Shown: piece after piece, positions 26,347 to 35,119 of the stretch
Numbering within the stretch: the stretch's first letter is position 1
Layout: the number at the start of each line of letters is the position of its first letter
Assembly: GCA_944359055.1 (NCBI GenBank)
Contig: CALVSO010000006.1
Location: 1 to 64,000 of the forward strand
Direction: 5' to 3'
DNA length: 64,000 nucleotides
Source of the DNA: an uncultured Bacilli bacterium
GTDB taxonomy: Bacteria > Bacillota_I > Bacilli_A > RF39 > UBA660
The notes under the pieces: model-generated
What the model saw: the letters and a program-made list of their open reading frames with translations, nothing else
Told to the model about the DNA's origin: nothing
Database searches by the model: none
Program-made: the position numbers and the translations under genes

Positions 26347-26368
26347 AAAAATGCTTAAAAAGCATTTT
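26347..26368. terminator. Bidirectional terminator after ylbE
   Basis: AAAATGCTT/AAGCATTTT stem with a 3-nt loop between convergent genes. Confidence 0.8.
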
Positions 26369-26522
26369 AATAATTGATTTCGTTGATACGAATGATAGGA
26401 TTTTCTAAATAAAAAACATCCTCTTCTTCTTTTTCTTCTTCAACTTCGTCATTTAATTTGATATTAGCTAGTATAACAGCTGAATCAACATCTAAATTAT
26501 ATTGAAATTCATAATTACTCAT
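26367..26522 (-). CDS. Small acidic protein, 51 aa, unknown
   Basis: A short minus-strand gene. ATG at 26522 is preceded by SD GGGGGAA and a SigA promoter (26547-26575), and it ends at the ylbE terminator. The translation begins MSNYEFQYNLDVDS and has an acidic middle (NDEVEEEKEEEDV), ending NPIIRINEINY. All the signals of a real gene are present, but I recognise no family. Confidence 0.65.
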   Translation of the reverse strand: MSNYEFQYNLDVDSAVILANIKLNDEVEEEKEEEDVFYLENPIIRINEINY

Positions 26523-26546
26523 AATAATTCCCCCTGAGTGCGTTAT

Positions 26547-26575
26547 ATACTAACACATCTTTTTTATTTTGTCAA
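26547..26575 (-). promoter_or_regulatory. SigA promoter on the minus strand
   Basis: Read on the minus strand, TTGACA (26575-26570), 17-nt spacer, TAGTAT (26552-26547), 25 nt before the ATG of the 51-aa gene. Confidence 0.75.
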
Positions 26576-26615
26576 ATTTATGATTTAAAATAATAAAATT
26601 AAATAGGTGAGATTA

Positions 26616-26843
26616 ATGAATTTAAGAAATTATATACTAGAAAGTGATTTTAAAATAATTTATTTAACTAATAAATTAAATATAGTAAATTATAATGATA
26701 TATCTCATTTTGATAGTAATAAAATAATAATTAATTATAATGATGGCAGTGTTTTAATAAGTGGTAAAAGTTTAGTTGTTTCTAAATTATTAAAAGATGA
26801 ATTATTGATTGAAGGAAGTATTAATAAAATAGAATTTAGGTGA
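26616..26843 (+). CDS. yqfC: YabP/YqfC-family sporulation protein YqfC
   Basis: The 75-aa protein has the YabP/YqfC beta-repeat pattern: LNIVNYNDISHFDSNKIIIN, GSVLISGKSLVVSKLLKDEL, LIEGSINKIEF. YqfC is a mother-cell SigE-regulon protein of unknown mechanism. ATG 26616 is chosen (SD AGGTGA 26605-26610) over an in-frame GTG at 26607 that lies inside the SD. yqfD follows after 4 nt, as in most spore formers. Confidence 0.9.
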   Translation: MNLRNYILESDFKIIYLTNKLNIVNYNDISHFDSNKIIINYNDGSVLISGKSLVVSKLLKDELLIEGSINKIEFR

Positions 26844-26847
26844 TTGC

Positions 26848-28002
26848 ATGACAAGTAAAATTAAATTAAATGTAAAAGGAAAAAATATCGAAAGATTTAT
26901 AAAAAGATTAAAATCTAACAATATTGATTTATTAAAAATAGAATATATAAAATATAATAAAATTAACATAATTATTTATAAAAAAGATTATGAAAAATTA
27001 TTAGAATTAAAAACTATTTATGATGTTAATATAAAAGATATTTATGGTATAATTAAAATTAGAGAAGTTATTAACATATATAAATATTTAATTCTTTTTA
27101 TTGCTATAGGTATTGTGCTTCTAATATTTTTAAGTAATGTTATATTTAATGTTGAAGTTATTCATAATGATAAAGATTTAAGAAATTTAATTTTAAATGA
27201 ATTAGAAAATTATAATATAAAAAAGTATAAGTTAAAAAAAAATTATGATGAAATTCAAGCAATTAAAAATGATATATTAACTAAATATCAAGACAAAATA
27301 GAATGGTTAGAAATTGAAGAACAAGGTACTAGTTATATAATTAGAGTTGAACCTAGAATTATACCAAATAACGAAGTAAGTTATGAAAAACAAAATGTTG
27401 TAGCTGGCAAAAGTGCAGTTATAAAAAAAATAATTGCTAAAAGTGGCGAAGTTGTAAAAGAACTTAATACTTATGTTAATAAAGGCGATATTATAATATC
27501 TGGTAATATTTATTTAAATGAAGAAGTAAAAGATATAGTTAAAGCTGATGGTATAGTTTATGGTGAAGTTTGGTATAATGTTAAAGTAGAGTATCCTTAC
27601 ATTTATAGTGAAATAAAAGAAAAAAACAATTATCAAGATGTTTATGTGTTAAAAATATTTGATAAAGAATTTGAATTTACTTTTAATAAATTTAAGGATA
27701 AAAAAATTGAAGAAAATATTATATTACAAAATAATATATTACCTATATATTTAGTTAAACAAAGACAACAAGAATTAGAAACAATTTCTTTACTTTTAAC
27801 TAGCGATGAAGCTAAAGATAAAGCTATAGAAGAAGCAATAAAAAAAATGAATGAAAAATTAGATGGTGATGAAAAAATAATCGATTATAAAGTATTAAAT
27901 TTTAATGTAGAAGAAGATAAAGTAATATTAGATGTATTTTTTACAGTTTATGAAAATATTACAGGTTATAGTAAAATTGAAGAAAAGATAGAAGGTGAAT
28001 GA
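26848..28002 (+). CDS. yqfD: Sporulation protein YqfD
   Basis: The 384-aa protein has an N-terminal cytoplasmic domain with the YqfD start (KGKNIERFIKRLKSNNIDLL), one span at about residues 75-97 (YLILFIAIGIVLLIFLSNVIF) and a large outer domain (EWLEIEEQGTSYIIRVEPRI, VNKGDIIISGNI). YqfD is required for efficient sporulation at the engulfment stage in Bacillus. It is coupled to yqfC and to a VanZ-like gene downstream, where phoH would normally stand. Confidence 0.95.
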   Translation: MTSKIKLNVKGKNIERFIKRLKSNNIDLLKIEYIKYNKINIIIYKKDYEKLLELKTIYDVNIKDIYGIIKIREVINIYKYLILFIAIGIVLLIFLSNVIFNVEVIHNDKDLRNLILNELENYNIKKYKLKKNYDEIQAIKNDILTKYQDKIEWLEIEEQGTSYIIRVEPRIIPNNEVSYEKQNVVAGKSAVIKKIIAKSGEVVKELNTYVNKGDIIISGNIYLNEEVKDIVKADGIVYGEVWYNVKVEYPYIYSEIKEKNNYQDVYVLKIFDKEFEFTFNKFKDKKIEENIILQNNILPIYLVKQRQQELETISLLLTSDEAKDKAIEEAIKKMNEKLDGDEKIIDYKVLNFNVEEDKVILDVFFTVYENITGYSKIEEKIEGE

Positions 28003-28592
28003 TGTTTTCTAATAGTATAAAAGAAATTTTATTAGATATATGGCCAAGTTTAATTATTTGTTTTATAATTATAACATCTTTAAGGATAACTTATTTAATA
28101 AAATATAAAGTTAAATTTATATTTTATAAAGAAATATTAATGTTAGGCTTTATTATGTATGTAATAGCTTTATTTGAAGTTGTAACTTTTCAAGATGTTA
28201 GTTGGTCTAGTTCTAATTTTATACCATTTAAAGAAATGTTAAGATATGAATTTGGAACCAAATTATTTTTTAAAAATGTTGTTGGTAATATGATCATGTT
28301 TATACCTTTTGGATTTTTTATATCATATTTTTTAAAGTTAAAAAAAATATATTCAGTATTTATATTAACTTTATTAACATCTATTACCATTGAAACAACG
28401 CAATTATTAATTGGACGAGTATTTGATATAGATGATATATTTTTGAATATAATTGGAGGATTATTTGGATATTTTATATTTAAAATTATTTACAAGATTA
28501 AATTCTTGAAAAAAGAGTCTATTTATAATATAATTATTAGTGTTATATTAATATTAATTATATTATATTTGTTAGGGGTGTTTTATGTTTGA
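28002..28592 (+). CDS. VanZ-family membrane protein
   Basis: The 196-aa protein has about five spans and the VanZ pattern: SNFIPFKEML, VGNMIMFIPFGFFISYF, ETTQLLIGRVFDIDDIFLNIIGG. VanZ proteins affect teicoplanin resistance in some enterococci, and most have no known role. I choose ATG 28002 (TGATG overlap with yqfD, SD AAGGTGA); an ATG 3 nt earlier is possible. It occupies the usual phoH position between yqfD and ybeY. Confidence 0.88.
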   Translation: MFSNSIKEILLDIWPSLIICFIIITSLRITYLIKYKVKFIFYKEILMLGFIMYVIALFEVVTFQDVSWSSSNFIPFKEMLRYEFGTKLFFKNVVGNMIMFIPFGFFISYFLKLKKIYSVFILTLLTSITIETTQLLIGRVFDIDDIFLNIIGGLFGYFIFKIIYKIKFLKKESIYNIIISVILILIILYLLGVFYV

Positions 28593-29025
28593 AATTATTA
28601 ATGAAACAAATGAAGATATTAAAGAAATAGAAAATATTAATGAATTGTTAAATTTTGTAATTAAAAAAGAAAATTTAGAAAATTGTTTATTTAATGTTAT
28701 TATTGTGGATAATGATTATATCCACAAATTAAATAAAGAATATCGTGGTATTGATAGACCAACAGATGTTATTAGTTTTGCTTTAGAAGATGAAGTAGAT
28801 GATGTTAAATTAGACTTTAGAGTTTTAGGAGATATTTATATTTCATTAGATAAAACATATGAACAAGCTAAATTATATAACCATTCTTTTTTAAGAGAAT
28901 TATCTTTTTTAACTATTCATGGATTATTACATTTATTAGGTTATGATCATATGGTCAAAGAAGATGAAGAGGCAATGTTTAAAAAACAAGATGAATTATT
29001 AAATGAATTTGGAATTGTGAGGTAA
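28585..29025 (+). CDS. ybeY: Endoribonuclease YbeY
   Basis: The 146-aa protein has the zinc site HGLLHLLGYDH (residues about 112-122) and PTDVISFALED. YbeY matures 16S rRNA 3' ends and takes part in ribosome quality control. It overlaps the VanZ gene by 8 nt, and era starts 3 nt after its stop. Confidence 0.96.
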   Translation: MFEIINETNEDIKEIENINELLNFVIKKENLENCLFNVIIVDNDYIHKLNKEYRGIDRPTDVISFALEDEVDDVKLDFRVLGDIYISLDKTYEQAKLYNHSFLRELSFLTIHGLLHLLGYDHMVKEDEEAMFKKQDELLNEFGIVR

Positions 29026-29028
29026 GAT

Positions 29029-29916
29029 ATGAAAAGTGGGTTTGTAAGTTTAATAGGACGACCAAATGTTGGAAAAAGTACTTTATTAAATAGTATAATT
29101 GGCAAAAAAGTTGCAATCACATCGGATAAACCTCAAACAACAAGAAATATCATTGAAGGAATATACAATGATTCTGATACACAAATAGTATTTGTTGATA
29201 CACCAGGAATTCATAAACCTAAATATAAACTAGGTAAATATTTAAATAAGCAAGCTTATTATAGTATTGATGATGTTGATGTAGTAGTTTTTTTAGTTGA
29301 TGCAAGTGATAAATTAGGTAAAGGAGATTTATATATAATTGAAAAATTAAAAGAGATAGATAAACCTGTCATCTTAATTTTAAATAAAATAGATAAAATA
29401 AAAAAAGAACAAATTTTATTAAAAATAGATGAATATAAAGATTTATATCATTTTAAAGAAATAATACCTTTATCAGCTTTGAAAAAAGATAATATTAAAA
29501 CTTTATTAGAAGTTTTAAATAAATATTTGCCAGATAATATTAAATATTTTGATGATGATGTATATACTAATAAAAAATTAGAATTTTTAATATCAGAAAT
29601 AGTAAGAGAAAAAGTATTTAATTTAACAAATGAAGAAGTTCCACATTCAGTTACATGTATAGTTGAACAAATAAAAAAAGAAAAAAATAATTATAGTATT
29701 AATGTTGCAATTATAGTTGACCGAGATTCTCTTAAAAAAATTATAATAGGTAAACAAGGATCTATGATTAAAGAAATAGGAATAGAAGCAAGAAAAGATT
29801 TAGAAGAATTATTAGATAAAAAAGTTTATTTAGAGTTGTTTGTTAAAACAATTAAAAATTGGCGTGATAAAGAAAAATATTTACAAGAATTTGGATTTAA
29901 AGATTTTTTAGAATAA
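29029..29916 (+). CDS. era: GTPase Era
   Basis: The 295-aa protein has G1 GRPNVGKST, G3 DTPGI, G4 NKID and G5 SALKK in the GTPase domain, then the C-terminal KH domain with IIIGKQGSMIKEIG. It binds the 3' end of 16S rRNA in 30S assembly, working with YbeY just upstream. Confidence 0.98.
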   Translation: MKSGFVSLIGRPNVGKSTLLNSIIGKKVAITSDKPQTTRNIIEGIYNDSDTQIVFVDTPGIHKPKYKLGKYLNKQAYYSIDDVDVVVFLVDASDKLGKGDLYIIEKLKEIDKPVILILNKIDKIKKEQILLKIDEYKDLYHFKEIIPLSALKKDNIKTLLEVLNKYLPDNIKYFDDDVYTNKKLEFLISEIVREKVFNLTNEEVPHSVTCIVEQIKKEKNNYSINVAIIVDRDSLKKIIIGKQGSMIKEIGIEARKDLEELLDKKVYLELFVKTIKNWRDKEKYLQEFGFKDFLE

Positions 29917-29966
29917 TTGAATAAAATTTAAATTAGATAAACACAATATTAATGGAGATGATAAAT

Positions 29967-30050
29967 ATGAAAAAAGAAATATTGTGGCAACTATTTAAAA
30001 AAACGGGGAAAATTGAATATTACTTAAAATACAAAAAAGAAGGTGACTAG
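29967..30050 (+). CDS. yqzL: YqzL-family micro-protein, 27 aa
   Basis: ATG 29967 with SD GGAGATGAT encodes a 27-residue peptide with WQLFKKTGKIEYYLKYKK. This matches the YqzL family pattern (W-x-L-F-x-x-T-G-x-I-x-x-Y-L-x-Y-K). In Bacillus, yqzL also lies between era and recO, so context supports the call strongly. The function of the family is unknown. The stop is 1 nt before the next start. Confidence 0.85.
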   Translation: MKKEILWQLFKKTGKIEYYLKYKKEGD

Positions 30051-30051
30051 T

Positions 30052-30297
30052 TTGGAAGTTGTAGTAGGTGGTATATATAAACATTTTAAAGGCAAATTAT
30101 ATAAAGTAATTAATATTGGTTATGATAGTGAAACAAATAATGATAAATTTCCTAAAAAGTTAGTAATATATGAAGCATTATATGATGATCATAAAATTTG
30201 GGTAAGACCATATGATATGTTTATATCTAAAGTAGATAAAGACAAATATCCTGATGTTTTACAAGAATATCGTTTTGAGTTGATCGATAATGACTGA
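30052..30297 (+). CDS. DUF1653 protein
   Basis: About 81 aa with the DUF1653 pattern GGIYKHFKGKLYKVI and KLVIYEALYDDHKIWVRPYDMF. The likely start is TTG 30052, with SD AAGGTGA at 30040-30046 inside the end of yqzL; a GTG at 30043 would overlap that SD. Role unknown. It overlaps recO by 8 nt. Confidence 0.82.
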   Translation: MEVVVGGIYKHFKGKLYKVINIGYDSETNNDKFPKKLVIYEALYDDHKIWVRPYDMFISKVDKDKYPDVLQEYRFELIDND

Positions 30298-31015
30298 AGT
30301 AGAAGGTATAATATTAAGTACTCAGGATTATGGAGAAACAAGTAAAATATTAAATGTTATAACTAAGCAATATGGAATAATTGGTGTTATTGCTAAAGGA
30401 TGCAAAAGTTTAAAAAGTAATTTAAGAAGTGTAACTGATAAACTAACTTATGGAAAATTTTATATTTATTATAAAAAAGATAAATTATCAACTTTATCTA
30501 GTTTTGATATAATAGATAATTTTAAAAATATAAAAAAGGATATATCCAAAATAAGTTATGCAACATACTTATTAGAATTAACTGGACAAGTTATTAAACA
30601 TAGTATGAAATTTGAAGTATATGATTTATTAATTAATGGTTTAATAAAAATAAATGAAGGTTATGATTCTTTAGTTATTATGAATATTTTAGAACTTAAA
30701 TATCTAGATTATTTAGGCGTTATGCCAATATTGGATAGATGTTGTAAGTGTGGAAGTACCTTAATTAAGACCTTATCTAATGATGGTTATATTTGTAATA
30801 AATGTTATACTAATGAAAGAATAGTATCAGAAAAAACAATTAAATTATTAAGAATGTATTATTATGTTGATATATCTAAAATAACTAAATTAGAAGTAAG
30901 TAAACAAGCTAAAAATGAGATAAATATATTTTTAGATGAGTATTATGAAAGATATACAGGATTATATCTAAAAAGCAAAAAATTTATTAAGAACCTGGGT
31001 AAAATAACATGTTAG
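30290..31015 (+). CDS. recO: DNA repair protein RecO
   Basis: The 241-aa protein has an N-terminal OB fold (EGIILSTQDYGETSKILNVI) and a zinc site CCKCGS...CNKC at about residues 150-178. RecO loads RecA onto SSB-coated ssDNA in the RecFOR pathway. era-recO order is the usual Bacilli order. Confidence 0.96.
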   Translation: MTEVEGIILSTQDYGETSKILNVITKQYGIIGVIAKGCKSLKSNLRSVTDKLTYGKFYIYYKKDKLSTLSSFDIIDNFKNIKKDISKISYATYLLELTGQVIKHSMKFEVYDLLINGLIKINEGYDSLVIMNILELKYLDYLGVMPILDRCCKCGSTLIKTLSNDGYICNKCYTNERIVSEKTIKLLRMYYYVDISKITKLEVSKQAKNEINIFLDEYYERYTGLYLKSKKFIKNLGKITC

Positions 31016-31476
31016 GGTATAAAGCATTTGATGAAAATTTAATTAATAGATATGGCACAAAATTAGAACTAGAAAAAGAGTATACAATAGATGGTGATAT
31101 AAAATTTGGAAGCAATGGCTTTCATTTTTGTACTTATTTAGAAGATACTCTAAGATATGTTGATGGTACAAATGCTGTTATAGCAATAGTTGAATCATTA
31201 GGTGATTTACAAAAATATGATGATGAATATAATGGATACTATGATATGTTTGTAACTAACAAAATTAAAATTATAAAAGTTTTAACTAAAGAAGATATTT
31301 TCAATTATATGTTTAAGCTACCTGAATTTAGAATTATTAGATTAATAAGTTCTTATTTTCAATTTAGTGAAGAAGATTTACAATTGTTAGAAATGTTATA
31401 TCTAAATAATGATAATATAATTAAAGCTATAAAATATTATCAAAGAAATGATATGGATGCTTATAAAATATTATAA
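31009..31476 (+). CDS. DUF7666-like protein
   Basis: The 155-aa soluble protein starts MLGYKAFDENL and has IKFGSNGFHFCTYLEDTLRYV. This is the GYKAF...GFHFC pattern of a small domain seen in phage and bacterial hypothetical proteins (DUF7666). It overlaps recO by 7 nt, so it is the last gene of the era operon. Function unknown. Confidence 0.65.
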   Translation: MLGYKAFDENLINRYGTKLELEKEYTIDGDIKFGSNGFHFCTYLEDTLRYVDGTNAVIAIVESLGDLQKYDDEYNGYYDMFVTNKIKIIKVLTKEDIFNYMFKLPEFRIIRLISSYFQFSEEDLQLLEMLYLNNDNIIKAIKYYQRNDMDAYKIL

Positions 31477-31551
31477 TTAATATTATATAATTATTTTTGT
31501 GTTAATTTAAATAATAAATCAACTACAAAAATAAAAAGTTTTATTTAAATA

Positions 31552-31580
31552 TTGTTTAAATTTATAAAGTATGTTATTAT
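31552..31580 (+). promoter_or_regulatory. SigA promoter of the T-box operon
   Basis: TTGTTT (31552-31557), 17-nt spacer, TATTAT (31575-31580). The preceding stretch 31477-31551 holds no gene. Confidence 0.65.
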
Positions 31581-31586
31581 ATTAAC

Positions 31587-31767
31587 AGCGTTGATGAAGA
31601 AGGAGTAATTAAAGTAGTTATTTATAGAGAGAATGTGGTTGGTGAAAACATTTAATAATCTTTAATGAAGTAGTCTTTGGAGCTAAAGGTGACGCGTTAT
31701 AGTCTTTGAGTATAAATTAAGGTGGTACCACGTTCAATCACGTCCTTATCAGGAGGTGATTTTTTAA
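31587..31767 (+). ncRNA. T-box riboswitch (tRNA-Val sensing, by context)
   Basis: A T-box leader lies upstream of an HD hydrolase and valS. It has a stem I start (GCGTTGATGAAGAAGGAGTA), a candidate Val specifier GTT at 31617-31619 (or GTA at 31614-31616), and the AGAGAG element followed by a GGTTGGTGAAAAC hairpin. The highly conserved T-box AAGGTGGTACCACG is at 31719-31732. The terminator AATCACGTCCT/AGGAGGTGATT with six T is at 31736-31766. The variable T-box base (T) fits a discriminator A, as in tRNA-Val. Uncharged tRNA would stabilise the antiterminator. Confidence 0.93.
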
Positions 31768-31779
31768 TGGAGTGATTAT

Positions 31780-32520
31780 ATGAATATAGAAAAAGCAAAA
31801 AATATATTTAAGAAATATGTTGATAATTATAATTTTGATAATGAAAAAATTAAATTAAAGTATTATCATTCATTACGAGTCTCAAAATTGTGCAAAGATA
31901 TAGCAGTTTCTTTAAATTTAAATGAAGAAGGTATAAAAGTAGCTGAACTATTAGGATTATTACACGATTTTGGACGTTTTGAACAAATTAAAATATATAA
32001 TACATTTGATGATCAAAAAAGTGTTGATCATGCCGTATTAGGTGTTGAAGAATTAGAAAAATTTGGTTTTAATAAATTTGTTGATGATAAAGATATTCAA
32101 AATTTAATTAAAAAAGCAATCTTAAATCATAATAAAACATTTATAGAAAAAGGTTTAAGTGATAAAGAAATATTGTTTTGTCAAATTATAAGAGACGCTG
32201 ATAAAATCGATATATTTTATATTTATCAAGATAAAAATTATGTTTCGACTGATGAATATATAAATGATAAAATATTTAATCGAATAATAAATTGTAAAGT
32301 AGATTTTGAAACTTGCAGTAATCTTTTAGAAAAATATGTTATCGAAGTTGCTATGATTTATGATATTAATTTTTTATGGTCATATAAATATTTATACGAT
32401 AAAAACTATATTTTAAATATAATTGATAAAATAATAAGCACAAACAAACAAGAAGGAAGATTATTATTAATAAAAGATAAAATTATAAATTATTTAAAAA
32501 TTAAGGAGGAATTATGTTAG
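31780..32520 (+). CDS. HD-domain phosphohydrolase
   Basis: The 246-aa protein has the HD motif in [14 protein letters not shown], an upstream His ([11 protein letters not shown]) and a distal [11 protein letters not shown], the H...HD...D pattern of metal-dependent HD hydrolases. The substrate is unknown; HD proteins act on nucleotides, ppGpp, tRNA ends or cyclic nucleotides. It is the first gene behind the T-box and overlaps valS by 7 nt, so it is expressed with ValRS under tRNA-Val control. Confidence 0.88.
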   Translation: MNIEKAKNIFKKYVDNYNFDNEKIKLKYYHSLRVSKLCKDIAVSLNLNEEGIKVAELLGLLHDFGRFEQIKIYNTFDDQKSVDHAVLGVEELEKFGFNKFVDDKDIQNLIKKAILNHNKTFIEKGLSDKEILFCQIIRDADKIDIFYIYQDKNYVSTDEYINDKIFNRIINCKVDFETCSNLLEKYVIEVAMIYDINFLWSYKYLYDKNYILNIIDKIISTNKQEGRLLLIKDKIINYLKIKEELC

Positions 32521-35027
32521 ATACAAAATATAATCATTTAGAAGTAGAAAATAAATATGAAGATTGGAAAAATAAAGGATATTTTAGTAGTGGTGATTTA
32601 TCAAAAAAACCATATTGTATAGTTATTCCACCACCTAATGTAACAGGTAAATTGCATTTAGGTCATGCTTGGAATACTACTTTACAAGATATTATAATTA
32701 GATATAAAAGAATGCAAGGTTATGATGCTTTATGGTTACCTGGTATGGATCATGCTGGTATTGCTACTCAAGCAAAAGTAGATAATAAATTAAAAGAAAT
32801 GGGCATTAATCCAAGAAGTTTAGATAGAGATGAATGGCTTAAATATGCTTGGGAATGGAAAGAAGAATATGCAGATAATATTCATAAACAATGGGCTAAA
32901 TTAGGTTTGTCATTGGATTATAATAAAGAAAGATTTACTTTGGATGAAGGATTATCTCATGCTGTAAAAAAAGTATTTATTGATTTATATAATGAAGGTT
33001 TAATTTATAGAGGAGAAAGAATTATAAATTGGGATCCTAAAGCAATGACGGCATTATCTAATGAGGAAGTTATTTATAAGGAAGTAGAAGGTGCATTTTA
33101 TCATATAAAATATTTTATTGAAAATAGTGATGAATATTTAGAAGTAGCAACAACAAGACCAGAAACTTTATTTGGCGATACAGCTGTTGCAGTTAATCCT
33201 AATGATGAAAGATATAAAAAATATATTGGTAAAAATGTAGTACTTCCTATTGTTAATAAATTAATTCCTATCGTTGGTGATGAACATGCTGATCCAGAAT
33301 TCGGAACTGGTGTAGTTAAAATAACTCCTGCTCATGATCCTAATGATTTTGAAGTTGGTAATAGACATAATTTAGAAAGAATTGTTGTTATGAATAAAGA
33401 TGCAACAATGAATGAAAATGCTATAGGATATACAGGTTTAGATAGATTTGAATGTCGAAATAAATTAGTAGAAGATTTAAAAGAAAAAGATTTATTAATA
33501 AAAATAGAAAAGATGAAACATTCAGTAGGTCATTCTGAAAGAACTGATGTTATGGTAGAACCTTATTTATCAAAACAATGGTTTGTTAAGATGCGTCCTT
33601 TAGCAGATAGAGTGTTAGATAATCAAAAAAACAAAGATACTAAAGTTAATTTTGTACCTGCTAGATTTGAAAAAATTATGAATCACTGGATGGAAATAAC
33701 TTATGATTGGTGTATTTCAAGACAATTATGGTGGGGACATCAAATACCAGCTTATTATAAAGGTGATGAAGTATATGTAGGTTATGAAGCACCTAGTGAT
33801 GAATGGGTACAAGATTCAGATGTGTTAGATACTTGGTTTTCATCAGCTTTGTGGCCTTTTAGTACATTAGGTTGGCCAGATACAGATATATCAAGATATT
33901 ATCCAAATAATTGTTTAGTAACAGGTTATGATATTATTCCATTCTGGGTTAATAGAATGACTTTCCAAGGATTACATTTTACTGATAAAAGGCCATTTAA
34001 AGATTGCTTGATTCATGGCTTAATTAGAGATAAACAAGGTAGAAAAATGAGTAAATCTTTAGGTAATGGTGTCGATCCTATGGATGTTATTGCAGAATAT
34101 GGATGTGATTCATTAAGATTTTATTTATCAACATCTACTGCTAATGGTACTGATTTAAGATATGATACAGAAAAAGTTAAATCAACTTGGAATTTTATTA
34201 ATAAATTATGGAATGCATCTCGATTTGTTTTAATGAATATTGAAGATTTTAATTACAATTTAGATAATTTATCAGTAAGTGATAAATGGATATTAAATAA
34301 AATGAATAATTTAATTAATAAAGTGACAAAATATATGGACAAATATGAATTTAATACTGTTGGATCATTATTATATAGTTTCGTTTGGGATGATTTTTGT
34401 GATTGGTATATTGAATTATCAAAAGCTTCTATGAATGATACAACAAAAACAGTATTATTAATAGTTTTAACTAATATATTAAAATTATTACATCCATTTA
34501 TGCCATTTGTAACAGAAGAAATATATTTGAAATTACCAATTCATGATGAATCAATTATGATAAGTGATTATCCAAAATATGATAAAAAATTTAAATTTGA
34601 TAGTAATTTAGATTTGTTAATTGAATTAATTAAAAAAATAAGAAAAGTTAAATTAGATAATAATTTAGGTAAAGATTATTTAATTGTAAGTAATAATGAA
34701 TTTATATTAGAAAATAAAAATTTATTAAGTAAAATGCTTAAAAATGAAAATATTTTAACTAATTATAATGGAGATTATAATAAAATAGATATTAATTTTG
34801 ATAATGATATTGTTTCTATTTATTATGATGGTAGTTTAACTGAAGAAGAAAAACAATTATTAATTAAAGAAAAAGATAGATTAATTAACTCTATTGAAAG
34901 AAGAAAAAAATTATTATCTAATCAAGGATATATTAATAAAGCACCTAAACAAATAGTTGAAAATGAAAAAAATAGTTTACTTAAAGATGAAAAAGATTTA
35001 GAATTGATAATTGAAAAACTAAAATAA
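32514..35027 (+). CDS. valS: Valyl-tRNA synthetase
   Basis: The 837-aa class I synthetase has HIGH in [20 protein letters not shown] in [11 protein letters not shown], the CP1 editing domain ([14 protein letters not shown]) and a C-terminal coiled-coil arm. The start overlaps the HD gene (SD AGGAGGA). The last 82 codons (34782-35027) are repeated at 36503-36748 with four silent differences, so the current 3' end may have been brought in by the inserted segment downstream. Confidence 0.98.
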   Translation: MLDTKYNHLEVENKYEDWKNKGYFSSGDLSKKPYCIVIPPPNVTGKLHLGHAWNTTLQDIIIRYKRMQGYDALWLPGMDHAGIATQAKVDNKLKEMGINPRSLDRDEWLKYAWEWKEEYADNIHKQWAKLGLSLDYNKERFTLDEGLSHAVKKVFIDLYNEGLIYRGERIINWDPKAMTALSNEEVIYKEVEGAFYHIKYFIENSDEYLEVATTRPETLFGDTAVAVNPNDERYKKYIGKNVVLPIVNKLIPIVGDEHADPEFGTGVVKITPAHDPNDFEVGNRHNLERIVVMNKDATMNENAIGYTGLDRFECRNKLVEDLKEKDLLIKIEKMKHSVGHSERTDVMVEPYLSKQWFVKMRPLADRVLDNQKNKDTKVNFVPARFEKIMNHWMEITYDWCISRQLWWGHQIPAYYKGDEVYVGYEAPSDEWVQDSDVLDTWFSSALWPFSTLGWPDTDISRYYPNNCLVTGYDIIPFWVNRMTFQGLHFTDKRPFKDCLIHGLIRDKQGRKMSKSLGNGVDPMDVIAEYGCDSLRFYLSTSTANGTDLRYDTEKVKSTWNFINKLWNASRFVLMNIEDFNYNLDNLSVSDKWILNKMNNLINKVTKYMDKYEFNTVGSLLYSFVWDDFCDWYIELSKASMNDTTKTVLLIVLTNILKLLHPFMPFVTEEIYLKLPIHDESIMISDYPKYDKKFKFDSNLDLLIELIKKIRKVKLDNNLGKDYLIVSNNEFILENKNLLSKMLKNENILTNYNGDYNKIDINFDNDIVSIYYDGSLTEEEKQLLIKEKDRLINSIERRKKLLSNQGYINKAPKQIVENEKNSLLKDEKDLELIIEKLK
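34782..35027 (+). repeat. Left copy of the 246-bp valS 3'-end direct repeat
   Basis: Identical to 36503-36748 except at four positions: Thr ACT/ACC, Lys AAA/AAG, Leu CTA/TTA and stop TAA/TAG. This copy is fused in frame to the full-length valS. Confidence 0.97.
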
Positions 35028-35054
35028 CTTATAAGGAAACACTTATAAGTTTTT
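35027..35054 (+). terminator. Terminator after valS
   Basis: ACTTATAAG/CTTATAAGT stem, GAAACA loop, TTTT. Almost identical to the terminator after the YfhO-like gene (40091-40119). Confidence 0.8.
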
Positions 35055-35098
35055 ATAGTGACATTTATAGTGACATTTATAGTGACATATGTTATAAT
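35052..35098 (+). promoter_or_regulatory. Three perfect 12-bp direct repeats over the promoter of the AlbA_2 gene
   Basis: TTTATAGTGACA occurs at 35052-35063, 35064-35075 and 35076-35087. GTGACA of the second copy (35070-35075) serves as -35 with a 17-nt spacer to TATAAT (35093-35098). The arrangement looks like an operator, perhaps for the HTH protein encoded just downstream. Confidence 0.8.
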
Positions 35099-35119
35099 TT
35101 ATATGGAGGTTAAAACATT

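Noticed and set aside
26571-26599. SigE promoter TCAAATT-N13-AATAAAAT ahead of yqfC
   Set aside because: The match is partial and overlaps the clear minus-strand TTGACA promoter; in such AT-rich DNA it is not distinguishable from chance.
33448-33456. TGTCGAA as a second Spo0A box
   Set aside because: It lies inside the valS coding region (and a similar match inside the 24429-25694 gene), so these are chance heptamers.
35052-35087. Three short direct repeats considered as a CRISPR
   Set aside because: The units are only 12 bp, head to tail, without spacers, and lie over a promoter. No cas gene is near.
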